Assembly (NCBI RefSeq): GCF_000378005.1 | Contig: NZ_KB899040.1 | Location: 125,468-189,467 of the forward strand | Direction of reading: 5' to 3' | Length of the DNA: 64,000 bases | From: Coprothermobacter platensis DSM 11748 | GTDB taxonomy: Bacteria; Coprothermobacterota; Coprothermobacteria; Coprothermobacterales; Coprothermobacteraceae | Shown here: one piece after another, positions 33,630 through 41,713 of the stretch | Layout: the number at the start of each line of letters is the position of its first letter | How positions within the stretch are numbered: the stretch's first letter is position 1 | Made by a program: the position numbers and the translations under genes | The notes under the pieces: generated by a model | Seen by the model: only the letters and a program-made list of their open reading frames with translations | Told to the model about the DNA's origin: nothing | The model's database searches: none

Positions 33630-34754
33630 ATGGAAGGTATTTATACAAAAAAGATGGTATGTCCCGTGTGCAAACAGGATGTGGATGTGCCACGTTTAAA
33701 GCATGGGGCTTACACCATTATTTCCAGAGATAGCGATTTGCATCCATGGGTAAGCGGTGTGAATCCAACTTATTATTTAGGTGTCATATGCCCCAATTGT
33801 GGGTATGCCGCTTTGGAGTCCCATTTTGAAGAATTGAAGCCAGATGAGCTTAAAAAACTACTCCCTCTGCTCGCTAAGAAACGATTAACGGGTACTAAGA
33901 GTATAACAGTAGAAAGAACATGGGATGACGCGCTGTTTATTCTTCTTTCTGTTTACGAACAATACGAAGTTAGGGGATCCGATCCATATAATTTGGGTTA
34001 TATAGCTCAGAATATAGCATGGCTTTACAGAGAGAAGAAAGATAACGAAAATGAACAAACGTGGTTGCAGAAAAGCGTAGATTACTATTTACAGGCTTAT
34101 GAAACCAGTGCTGATTTACCATCTACATTAGGAGAAGCCGGTTTAGGATATTTGATTGCGGACATATATTCAAGGCTTGGGCAATACAGGGACGCTCTTC
34201 AGTGGGCATCTCGCGTGGTGCAGATGCCAAAGAATCGTAAGAAGGTCCTTTTTGACCAACTTTCAAGAGAGTTATGGCAAAACCTTAGGGAAAATTATAA
34301 ATCTGGGTCTAATGAAGAAGTTAACTGGAACACCACAATTCGTTCTGAGATACAATCTTTTTTCCAGTCTGAAGGTTTGCTTACAAGCACTTTTGATAAA
34401 CTGATTAAGAATATCGGGCTTTGGGCCAGCGGAGAGAATTTACAGTACTTGGATCATTTGAAAAAAGAAGATGTTGAAGCGATTGCTTCTTTCGAATGGT
34501 TTGATCAACTGAAAGACGTTAGTAAGGGCCACAAATTAGAAGGAGATGCATTCTTAATAAAACTATTGCCTATGGGTACGGAGGAGCCAACGGTTTACCT
34601 TCTGCCAGATGCTATGCCTGATAGTTCGGCAATAGTTTTTACCAATAAAGAACCTGCAACAGGTATGAACAGCAGCGTAAGAGTATTGTGGCATGGTTAT
34701 GGTTTCTTAAAGGGTACAATACAGACGTTGTACATCGTGGAGGTGCGGAAGTGA
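33630..34754 (+). CDS. DUF2225 protein with zinc motif and TPR-like helices
   Basis: A 374-residue cytosolic protein. Two CxxC knuckles, MVCPVCKQDV near 9-13 and VICPNCGYAAL near 52-56, and the segment SDLHPWVSGVNPTYYLGV identify DUF2225. Residues 110-230 are helical repeats of TPR type, followed by a C-terminal domain. The function is unknown. ATG 33630 lacks a ribosome-binding site and follows TATAAT by 7 nt. Its stop overlaps cheW by 4 nt, tying it to the chemotaxis genes. Confidence 0.82.
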   Translation: MEGIYTKKMVCPVCKQDVDVPRLKHGAYTIISRDSDLHPWVSGVNPTYYLGVICPNCGYAALESHFEELKPDELKKLLPLLAKKRLTGTKSITVERTWDDALFILLSVYEQYEVRGSDPYNLGYIAQNIAWLYREKKDNENEQTWLQKSVDYYLQAYETSADLPSTLGEAGLGYLIADIYSRLGQYRDALQWASRVVQMPKNRKKVLFDQLSRELWQNLRENYKSGSNEEVNWNTTIRSEIQSFFQSEGLLTSTFDKLIKNIGLWASGENLQYLDHLKKEDVEAIASFEWFDQLKDVSKGHKLEGDAFLIKLLPMGTEEPTVYLLPDAMPDSSAIVFTNKEPATGMNSSVRVLWHGYGFLKGTIQTLYIVEVRK

Positions 34755-35155
34755 ATGAATTCGTGGTCTTTACTTTAGGAGATAGAAAATATGCGCTTGC
34801 CCTCTCCCAGGTTGTTGAGATACTCACCCCAGGATCCGTATATCCCATTCCGGATAGTGAGCCTTATGTGTTAGGGCTTACGAATATTCGTGGTAGTATA
34901 CTTCCGGTTGTTGATATAAGATCTTTTTTATCTGAACCTGAACGCCAAACGAATACGAAGCGTCACATATGGGTTCGCTGGGGTAACGAAGATATCGTCA
35001 TAGTGGTAGACAGGGTAGAAGGTATTAAGAGAGTATCTGAGGACGACCTTAAGCAACCGCCTGAAGACATTACAAATCACAAGGGTTTGGAAGAGGTTTT
35101 CATGAGCGAAAACGACTTGGTCGTTGTGATAGATCCCTTAGCTTTAGTGGGGTGA
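34751..35155 (+). CDS. cheW: Chemotaxis coupling protein CheW
   Basis: A 134-residue CheW-fold adaptor linking chemoreceptors to CheA: FVVFTLGDRKYALALSQVVEIL, PYVLGLTNIRGSILPVVDIRSFL and VVVDRVEGIKRV. GTG 34751 overlaps the DUF2225 stop (GTGA) and sits behind GGAGGTG. It is followed 6 nt later by cheA. No chemoreceptor gene is in the window. Confidence 0.94.
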   Translation: MNEFVVFTLGDRKYALALSQVVEILTPGSVYPIPDSEPYVLGLTNIRGSILPVVDIRSFLSEPERQTNTKRHIWVRWGNEDIVIVVDRVEGIKRVSEDDLKQPPEDITNHKGLEEVFMSENDLVVVIDPLALVG

Positions 35156-35161
35156 GCGCAC

Positions 35162-37216
35162 ATGGATGATATGAACGAGTATTTACCCATTTTTTTACAA
35201 GAAAGTTACGATTATATAAACTTGCTCAATAATAACTTGGTTTTGCTTGAGCAAGATCCTGGCAATAAAGAAGCATTGGCAGAAGTTTTTAGAGCGGCTC
35301 ATACACTTAAAGGCATGTCCGCCACCATGGGATTTCAGCCGTTGGCTGATGCGTCTCATGCTCTCGAGAGCGCTCTGCAAATGTACAGAGACAGTCACCA
35401 ACCTGTGGCTGAAAGTGCTATAGAACTTGGATTTAAGGTTTTGGATTATGTTGAGAGGCAAGTAAAAAGAGTTGAAGACGGTGAAGTCCTTGAGCCCTTT
35501 GAGCAAATGCCATTAGACGTGCAAGGTGAATCGAAAGAACATTCAAATCCGATGGAAAATCAGCCGGCTTCTACCGAATTTAACTTGGGTGTTTATGAAG
35601 AAGAAGTAGTTAGGACTGCCTTGGAACAAGGACAAAAGGCTTCCATTATTAGAGTAGTATTAGAACCTGGTGTGCTTATGAAAGGCGTTCGAGCTTTTAT
35701 GGTATTCAAAGCCATAGAAGACAATGGATTTGAGGCCATTGGCTCTGAGCCTGATGCGGAAAGTCTTGAAAAGGAAGAATTTGAGAACGAATTCAAGGTG
35801 CTTATTGTAGGAAATGGCGATGTAAATGTACTCAGGGACAAGATTTTACGTATAGCGGAAGTAAGTGCTGTAGAGGTAACAGAAATTAACGCCAACATGT
35901 CAGGAAAAAGATCGGATAGTAGCCAAGAAAGAGAAAATCCTATAGCAGAAAAAACTGTGGCTGTTCAGGAAGAAGCAGCTAATAAAACAGCAATCAAACA
36001 AGAGAAAGAGAATTCACCTGAGAAAATAACCATGGAAGAACAAGATCAGCAAAAGAAGGCAACAAGAAATTACATTCGTGTTCCCGAAGAACATGTGGAA
36101 AGCCTTATGTCAGCCATATCTGAGTTGGTATTGGAAAAAGCAGAGCTCGAGCTGGCAATACGGAGTGGAAATCAGGAGTCTTTACTTTCTCTGTTTGAGC
36201 GTATTAATCGTTCCATAAATGTGGCTCAGACGGAGATTACTGCTCTCAGAATGACGCCGCTTTCTTTTGTTTTTGAACGTTTTCCAAGAATGGTGCGTGA
36301 TTTGTCTCGCGAGTTAGGTAAGCAAGTACGTTTTATCATGGAGGGCGGGGACACAGAAATTGACAGAACGATCATAGACAGATTAGGTGATCCCCTGGTT
36401 CATGTTTTACGTAATGCTATCGATCATGGGATTGAAAAGCCAGAAGATCGTGTTAAGGCAGGCAAAGACCCAACAGGAACGGTAAAACTACGCGCTTACC
36501 ATGAAGGCAACAATGTTTATATTGTAGTGGAAGATGATGGCGAAGGTGTAGATACATCTAAAGTTCTATCAAAAGCCATTGAGAAGGGCCTTGTTAGTCA
36601 GGAACAAGCTTCTTATTTGTCTCAGGAGGAAATAATTAATTTCTTGTTTTTGCCTGGTTTCTCAACATCTACAGAGATTTCCGAGATTTCTGGGCGAGGT
36701 GTTGGACTCGATGTGTTCAAGAACACTGTGGAAGAACTGGGCGGGTCTGTTCAGTTGAAGTCGGTGTTGGGTAAAGGTACGACTGTTATAATGAGGCTTC
36801 CACTTACTATGGCAATCATAAGCGCTTTATTGGTGAAGGTACAAGATTTAGTGTTTGCCTTACCATTGTCTGTTGTAGAAGAGATTAGTAACGATGTGGA
36901 TGCTGTTAAAGAAACGCCTCAGGGGGATGTGCTTTTACTGCGTGGAGAACTTTTACCAGTTTATTCGCTGAGTAAATTGTTAAAACTTCAGGGCGATAAT
37001 AAAAATAACCACATCATTGTTATAAAAAACGGACAGAAGAAAGCCGCTCTATTGGTGGCAGAAACAGTGGGCAAACAGGAAATTGTTATTAAGCCGTTAA
37101 AATCAAGGTTCGTTCCGAGATATGTTGATGGCGCAACACTGTTAGGTGATGGTACGATAAGTTTGGTGATAAATATTTCAAGTCTGCTGGAGGGTTATGC
37201 TAATGTCAGAGGATAA
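35162..37216 (+). CDS. cheA: Chemotaxis histidine kinase CheA
   Basis: A 684-residue kinase with domains in order: P1 Hpt (1-105, phosphorylated His47 in FRAAHTLKGM), P2 response-regulator binding (about 140-245), a charged linker, P3 dimerisation (about 305-370), P4 ATPase (N box HVLRNAIDHG near 414, GRGVGLDVF as G box) and P5 CheW-like domain to the end. It controls flagellar rotation through CheY, whose gene is not seen here. It overlaps cheC. Confidence 0.96.
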   Translation: MDDMNEYLPIFLQESYDYINLLNNNLVLLEQDPGNKEALAEVFRAAHTLKGMSATMGFQPLADASHALESALQMYRDSHQPVAESAIELGFKVLDYVERQVKRVEDGEVLEPFEQMPLDVQGESKEHSNPMENQPASTEFNLGVYEEEVVRTALEQGQKASIIRVVLEPGVLMKGVRAFMVFKAIEDNGFEAIGSEPDAESLEKEEFENEFKVLIVGNGDVNVLRDKILRIAEVSAVEVTEINANMSGKRSDSSQERENPIAEKTVAVQEEAANKTAIKQEKENSPEKITMEEQDQQKKATRNYIRVPEEHVESLMSAISELVLEKAELELAIRSGNQESLLSLFERINRSINVAQTEITALRMTPLSFVFERFPRMVRDLSRELGKQVRFIMEGGDTEIDRTIIDRLGDPLVHVLRNAIDHGIEKPEDRVKAGKDPTGTVKLRAYHEGNNVYIVVEDDGEGVDTSKVLSKAIEKGLVSQEQASYLSQEEIINFLFLPGFSTSTEISEISGRGVGLDVFKNTVEELGGSVQLKSVLGKGTTVIMRLPLTMAIISALLVKVQDLVFALPLSVVEEISNDVDAVKETPQGDVLLLRGELLPVYSLSKLLKLQGDNKNNHIIVIKNGQKKAALLVAETVGKQEIVIKPLKSRFVPRYVDGATLLGDGTISLVINISSLLEGYANVRG

Positions 37217-37805
37217 CATAAGCAATCCTATATTGTTGGATGCGCTTAAGGAACTTGCTAATATAGGAACAGGACATGCTGTAACGGCTTTATCTTCCAT
37301 GATTGGAAAGTTCGTTAGCATCACCGTACCGGAGGTTTATCTGGAAAGCATATCAAAGGTAGCTGATGTGCTGGGGAACCCAGAAGAAGAAGTTGCCGCT
37401 TCGTATGTCGGCTACCATGGAGAGCTTGATGGCGGAGCTATGCTTATCTTTGACTCTGCATCTACTCACGGACTTGTGCAAACACTTATGGGCGCTGATA
37501 TGGATTTAACTGATCCCATGGCCATGTCTATGATGCAAGAGGTTGGAAATATACTGGTAGGCTCATTTGTGAGTGCTCTGGCGAGTTTCTTCGGTAGCAC
37601 AATTTACGCCGAGCCGCCCGGTGTTGCAGTGGATATGCTCGGAGCGGTTTTAAATGTCTTATTGGCTGAAGTTGGACAACATGCTGATCATCTGATTGTA
37701 GCAAAAACGACGATCGCCATCGAAGATGTGAACATAAGAGGTTGGATTGTAGACATACCAACCCCTGAGAGCTTTCAAAGGATAACAGAAAAACTCGGCT
37801 TATGA
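37203..37805 (+). CDS. cheC: CheY-P phosphatase CheC
   Basis: A 200-residue CheC/CheX/FliY-family phosphatase. Both active-site helices are present: LKELANIGTGHAVTALS near residue 15 and MQEVGNILVGSFVSAL near 110, each with the E-x3-N pattern. That indicates a full CheC rather than a one-site variant. Start ATG 37203 is favoured by GGAGGG 10 nt upstream; ATG 37197 is also possible. It overlaps cheA by 14 nt and cheD by 4 nt. Confidence 0.92.
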   Translation: MSEDNISNPILLDALKELANIGTGHAVTALSSMIGKFVSITVPEVYLESISKVADVLGNPEEEVAASYVGYHGELDGGAMLIFDSASTHGLVQTLMGADMDLTDPMAMSMMQEVGNILVGSFVSALASFFGSTIYAEPPGVAVDMLGAVLNVLLAEVGQHADHLIVAKTTIAIEDVNIRGWIVDIPTPESFQRITEKLGL

Positions 37806-38281
37806 GCGACATGGTTAATGTTGGCATAGGAGAAGTGGCAGTTTTAACGAATCCTGGCAGAATTGCTGCTATCGGACTCGGTAGTTGTGTTGCTGTGGCT
37901 GTGTTTGACCCCGTAGCTAAAGTAGGCGGAATGGTCCACGTCTTGTTGCCAGATTCCAGGGGGCAAAAGACAGACCTGCCGGGAAAGTTTGCTGATACGG
38001 GTGTCCCATATTTGTTCAAATTATTGGAAGAAAAGGGCGTAAGGAAAGAACGCGTTATTGTCAAAATAGCTGGTGGCGCTTCTCTCATGAATGTTAATGT
38101 TGGTGGATTCGGAGATATAGGTAAGAGAAACATAGAAGCGGTTAAGAGTCAGTTAGAACGTCTTGGTGTGAGGATACAAGGCGAGGATGTAGGAGGAAAT
38201 GAGGGTAGAACGCTAATTTTAGATTTGGCTCAAGGCACGTTCAATGTCAAGACCAGTAGAGGTGCGTTTAGGCAGTTTTGA
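37802..38281 (+). CDS. cheD: Chemoreceptor glutamine deamidase CheD
   Basis: A 159-residue receptor-modifying enzyme and CheC partner. Catalytic Cys in IGLGSCVAVAVFDP near 29, His in GGMVHVLLPD and the Thr in ADTGVPYL are all present; KIAGGASL is also conserved. CheC and CheD genes are adjacent and overlap (ATGA), as expected for proteins that form a complex. The 3' end meets fliA. Confidence 0.94.
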   Translation: MSDMVNVGIGEVAVLTNPGRIAAIGLGSCVAVAVFDPVAKVGGMVHVLLPDSRGQKTDLPGKFADTGVPYLFKLLEEKGVRKERVIVKIAGGASLMNVNVGGFGDIGKRNIEAVKSQLERLGVRIQGEDVGGNEGRTLILDLAQGTFNVKTSRGAFRQF

Positions 38282-38283
38282 CC

Positions 38284-38886
38284 ATGATTGAAAAAGGTTT
38301 AATAGGAGCAGCTAAAAGAGGCGATGATAAAGCTCGTGAGCAGGTGCTTCTTGGTCTTGAAAGAGTTATTGAACGTCAAGCTTCGCAGCTTACTTACTAC
38401 AACATTGCGTTGGAGTGGGACGACCTTTTGGCAGTTGGTCTGATAGCAGCCAACGAAGCTATAGATTTATATAACATGGAGAGTGAAGTTCCGTTTGAAT
38501 CTTTCGTATCAAGGGTAATACGCAATAAAATGGTAGATTATTTGAGAAGTGTAGGGACATTTACAAAAAATGATGTAGCAAAATATCGTCAGGGACAATT
38601 AACCTTAAGTAAAGAAGAGCTCTCCTTGGAAGCTCTTATAGAACAAGGAATTGAAGAAGTTGGGGAACAAGATATTGTTCTTGAGCTGGATGAAGCTTTG
38701 GATAAACTACCAGAGAAATACAAACAGATTTTACAGTTTAGATACGTAGATAATTTGTCGGTGAAGGAAGCTGCGGACATATTGGGTGTTACTCCTGGGC
38801 GTGTTTCTCAGATGGTAAAAGAAGCTTTGGACGTTTTAAGGGAAAGTATTGGTATAAAATTCAATAAGGGTGATGGGAGATGCTAA
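38284..38886 (+). CDS. fliA: Flagellar sigma factor sigma-28 (FliA/SigD), short form
   Basis: A sigma-70-family protein of about 200 residues, short for FliA (about 240-255). Region 2 is LEWDDLLAVGLIAANEAIDLY and FESFVSRVIRNKMVDYLRS; region 4 is LDKLPEKYKQILQFRYVDN and the helix-turn-helix VKEAADILGVTPGRVSQMV. Its place among che/flagellar genes supports the sigma-28 role. Region 3 is reduced. Start ATG 38284 has no clear ribosome-binding site; TTG 38278 is an alternative that overlaps cheD. Candidate target promoters occur before flgM, fliS and flagellin. Confidence 0.87.
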   Translation: MIEKGLIGAAKRGDDKAREQVLLGLERVIERQASQLTYYNIALEWDDLLAVGLIAANEAIDLYNMESEVPFESFVSRVIRNKMVDYLRSVGTFTKNDVAKYRQGQLTLSKEELSLEALIEQGIEEVGEQDIVLELDEALDKLPEKYKQILQFRYVDNLSVKEAADILGVTPGRVSQMVKEALDVLRESIGIKFNKGDGRC

Positions 38887-39566
38887 GAGGAATTTATAAT
38901 GCTGTATCAAGCAACCTTATGCTTTTAAGAGCCCAAGACGTTATAGAAGATAATTTGCTTCATATCCAAACACCGGGATATAAACAGAAAAATTTCGCAT
39001 ATGAACTTACTGAACAACGGGACATAAACGGTATCAACAACAGCCTGGCTTATGGTGAGCTCTTATCGTATCCATATGTCTCTCTTTCTCAAGGTAGCCT
39101 GAACGAAACAGACAGAAAACTTGATTTAGCAGTCTCTGGAGGATTTGTCGCAGTGGATGCCAATGGGCAGCGCATGTGGGCAAGCAGCGTCCAAATGCTT
39201 CTTGATGACCAGGGCTATCTCATAACACCCGAAGGATATCGGGTGTTAGGTAAAAACGGTCCTATCAAGTGGAATGATGATTATTCCATTGATGATAACG
39301 GGAACATACTTTTGAACGGTAATGTTGTTGACAGCTTCACAGTATCTGACATAAACGTACAACAAGTTGTGGATGACAAGTATTTTATTGGGCAACAAAT
39401 TCAAGCGCCTTTAAAGGTTATGCAAGGTTATCTGGAAAGTTCAAACGTTAATGAAGTAGATCAAATGAGTCAGCTAATGAGCATCCTGAGACAGTATCAA
39501 TCCAATGTAAAAGTGATTCAGACAGAGGATGGAACATTGGCGAAACTTATAAACGTGATGATTTAA
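38880..39566 (+). CDS. Flagellar rod protein, FlgF/FlgG family (first)
   Basis: A 228-residue axial protein. The N-terminal rod helix is MLRGIYNAVSSNLMLLRAQDVIEDNLLHIQTPGYKQ, somewhat divergent from the usual NLANxxTxGYK. Its C-terminal coiled region is YLESSNVNEVDQMSQLM...YQSNVKVIQTEDG. It would form part of the proximal or distal rod after export. FlgF or FlgG cannot be told apart by eye. ATG 38880 overlaps fliA by 7 nt with GGTGATGGGAG upstream. Confidence 0.85.
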   Translation: MLRGIYNAVSSNLMLLRAQDVIEDNLLHIQTPGYKQKNFAYELTEQRDINGINNSLAYGELLSYPYVSLSQGSLNETDRKLDLAVSGGFVAVDANGQRMWASSVQMLLDDQGYLITPEGYRVLGKNGPIKWNDDYSIDDNGNILLNGNVVDSFTVSDINVQQVVDDKYFIGQQIQAPLKVMQGYLESSNVNEVDQMSQLMSILRQYQSNVKVIQTEDGTLAKLINVMI

Positions 39567-39579
39567 AGGAGGTGGGTAA

Positions 39580-40245
39580 ATGGTTGAATTATATGGAATT
39601 GCGAGAGCTGGTATGAAGTTATCCACCGATTATCTGAATATTGTTTCGTTCAACATGGCAAATGTGAATACAGACGCTTTTAAATCGCTTGTACCAGTTG
39701 AATCTTCCGGCTTTTCACATGATTTCTCCGTGGTAAATGGTAAAGCGTCTTTAGTAGATAATGCTTACCTTTTTTCCATAAATGATCAGTCTATGGGGGC
39801 ATTAAATCCCACAGAGGGGTTTGCGCTCACAAACAGTAACGCCTATTTTGTTGTCAGTGATGGAAATAACAAGTGGCTCACGCGCGATGGTGATTTTCAA
39901 CTGGATCAGAGTGGTTTAGTTACGTGGCGCGGTTTGCGCGTTCTTAATAAGAATGGTGCACCGGCGAATGCAACAGACTTGAGTAATGGAGATCTATTTT
40001 TCGCTCAGGCAGATACAGAACGTTACGATCGAGATAGCATAGGCTTTGTAAGCCAGGGGCGTGAACAGCTACTAACGGCTGATCAAGCAGGGTTCACAAC
40101 TGGTGCCATGGAAACATCTAACGTAGATGTCGCTTCGGAAATGGTAAATCTAATTGTTGCTCAACGAGCATATCAATTTTCTGCAAAAGCTTTCCGCAAT
40201 GCTGACGACTTAATTGAAGCAAGCTTGAACTTGAAGGGAGCATAG
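39580..40245 (+). CDS. Flagellar rod protein, FlgF/FlgG family (second)
   Basis: A 221-residue axial protein: N-terminal MVELYGIARAGMKLSTDYLNIVSFNMANVNTDAFKS, middle NAYFVVSDGNNKWLTRDGDF as in FlgG/FlgE, and C-terminal METSNVDVASEMVNLIVAQRAYQFSAKAF, the classic rod/hook terminus. It is closer to consensus FlgG than its upstream neighbour. AAGGAGGTGG precedes ATG 39580. No flgH/flgI genes follow, which fits a cell without a classic outer membrane. Confidence 0.88.
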   Translation: MVELYGIARAGMKLSTDYLNIVSFNMANVNTDAFKSLVPVESSGFSHDFSVVNGKASLVDNAYLFSINDQSMGALNPTEGFALTNSNAYFVVSDGNNKWLTRDGDFQLDQSGLVTWRGLRVLNKNGAPANATDLSNGDLFFAQADTERYDRDSIGFVSQGREQLLTADQAGFTTGAMETSNVDVASEMVNLIVAQRAYQFSAKAFRNADDLIEASLNLKGA

Positions 40246-40249
40246 TTTA

Positions 40250-41092
40250 ATGAGTATACCTTCACTGCCTGAACTTATAGACCAGGTGGACACTGTTTTA
40301 CCTGTGCCGTCTGTGGCGATGCAAGTGGTAAAACTGTTGGATCAACCCGATAGCAATGTTAGAGATGTTGCAGACGTATTGGCGCAAGACCAAGGGCTTA
40401 CGGCTAATGTTTTAAAACTTGCGAATTCCGCCTATTATGGTATGCCCAGAAGGGTTAGTCTTCCAGTGGAGGCTGTCGCTTTGCTTGGTTTTAAGACAGT
40501 TAGAAGCATTGTGTGGTCATCAGTTATGGAAGTTCTCTATAACAAACCATTGGTAGGATACAAATTGGAAAGTGGTGCGCTGTGGGAACATTCACTGGCA
40601 GCCGCTGTTATAGGCAAGTATTTAGCCAACAGTTTTAAGCTCAAAGATCCAGAAAGCTTTTATGTATCTGGACTTCTTCATGATGTTGGTAAACTTGTTC
40701 TCAACATTTATCTTCCAGTTGAGTTTGGAAAAGTAATCGGTTTAGTAGAACATGGAAAAACGTTTAGCGAAGCAGAAAAAGAAGTGCTTGGTTATGACCA
40801 TGCAGAAATAGGCGGACTCATCTGTGATAAGTGGCATCTTCCTGAGAACATCGTTGATGGTGTTAGATATCATCATTCACCTCAAGAAGGTTCAGAGAGC
40901 GCTCGAATAACACACCTAAGCAATGCCATGGCATTAATGATGGGGTATGGTTCCATGGGGGCTGCTTCGATGGCTTCTTCTTTTGACGAGTCGGTACTTT
41001 ATTCTTTTGTTTCTAGCGAAGAAGAGTGGCTTGATATTCTTGATAAAGCCGAAGAGCAAGTACTTTTAGCAATGCATGCTACCGCTTTCTAA
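40250..41092 (+). CDS. HDOD-domain signalling protein
   Basis: A 280-residue HDOD protein: SLPELIDQVDTVLPVPSVAMQVVKLL, LTANVLKLANSAYYGMPRRVSLPVEAVALLGFKTVRSIV and FYVSGLLHDVGKLVLNIY. The HD pair and a later H-x-E (GYDHAEIGGLICDKWHLP) are retained, unlike in many HDOD proteins. Members act in signalling and motility regulation without a settled biochemical activity. It lies between rod genes and the flgM promoter, 4 nt after the rod gene. Confidence 0.88.
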   Translation: MSIPSLPELIDQVDTVLPVPSVAMQVVKLLDQPDSNVRDVADVLAQDQGLTANVLKLANSAYYGMPRRVSLPVEAVALLGFKTVRSIVWSSVMEVLYNKPLVGYKLESGALWEHSLAAAVIGKYLANSFKLKDPESFYVSGLLHDVGKLVLNIYLPVEFGKVIGLVEHGKTFSEAEKEVLGYDHAEIGGLICDKWHLPENIVDGVRYHHSPQEGSESARITHLSNAMALMMGYGSMGAASMASSFDESVLYSFVSSEEEWLDILDKAEEQVLLAMHATAF

Positions 41093-41117
41093 AGAATTGT
41101 TCTTATGATCCGAATAG
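41090..41117 (+). promoter_or_regulatory. Sigma-28-type promoter before flgM
   Basis: TAAA at 41090-41093 and CCGAATAG at 41110-41117 are separated by 16 nt, the same register as the consensus TAAA-N15-GCCGATAA. The TAAA overlaps the HDOD stop region. It lies just before the FlgM-like gene, a usual sigma-28 target. Confidence 0.65.
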
Positions 41118-41133
41118 ATAAATGGTGATGCAT

Positions 41134-41406
41134 ATGAAGATAAATGGTAGTGAGTTCATCGATCCTAAACATATAGATTTGGTTAAACGTGTTTCTCAAA
41201 AGTTCAGCTTAAATGAGGCACAAAAAGCTGAGAAAAAAGGAGAAAGCAGTACTGATGTTATTTTAGCTAAGGTTCTACAACAATTCAAAGTTGGACGTAG
41301 TGAATATGTCGAAAGTGTGAAGACCAGGAACGTAGATGCTGATCATACTACAAAGCAAATAGCAGAATCGCTCGTTGAAAAAACAAAAGAAGATGCAGGA
41401 AGATAA
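41134..41406 (+). CDS. flgM: Probable anti-sigma-28 factor FlgM
   Basis: A 90-residue hydrophilic protein starting MKINGSEFIDPKHIDLV. Its C-terminal half, AKVLQQFKVGRSEYVESVKTRN...TTKQIAESLVEK, resembles the sigma-binding helices of FlgM. Similarity is weak, but size, position before flgN-flgK and an upstream sigma-28-type promoter all agree. Start ATG 41134 is preferred over 41122 since it begins in FlgM style (MKI). It overlaps the flgN-like gene. Confidence 0.7.
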   Translation: MKINGSEFIDPKHIDLVKRVSQKFSLNEAQKAEKKGESSTDVILAKVLQQFKVGRSEYVESVKTRNVDADHTTKQIAESLVEKTKEDAGR

Positions 41407-41713
41407 TTTAAGTTTAGTCAAGAATGCTCGGCGATTAATAGGAGAGTTAACAGCATGTTATGCTGGGTTACGTTCTGATAATGTTGAGGAATTGACAACT
41501 AACCTGGAGGAGGCCATAAAGGAAATGACTGAATCGTTTAACGCTTTAGGAAATACTGAAATACCTTCTGATGTTATGGATGAAGTTGTCGCTTTTGTGC
41601 ATGATCTGGAGAATTTGGTTAGTTTGCAGCGTGAAGTACTTGGTTTTTATGAATCCATGTTTTCTTCTAACGTGCAGACCTATGGCCCTTCTGGAAAGGT
41701 GAATAAGAAATGA
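41393..41713 (+). CDS. flgN: FlgN-like export chaperone
   Basis: A 106-residue helical protein (SLVKNARRLIGELTACYAGL, VEELTTNLEEAIKEMTESF). FlgN chaperones the hook-filament junction proteins FlgK and FlgL. The assignment rests on size, helical make-up and position between flgM and flgK rather than on clear motifs. ATG 41393 lies within the flgM 3' end and follows AAAAGAAG; TTG 41375 is an alternative. ATGA overlap with flgK. Confidence 0.62.
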   Translation: MQEDNLSLVKNARRLIGELTACYAGLRSDNVEELTTNLEEAIKEMTESFNALGNTEIPSDVMDEVVAFVHDLENLVSLQREVLGFYESMFSSNVQTYGPSGKVNKK

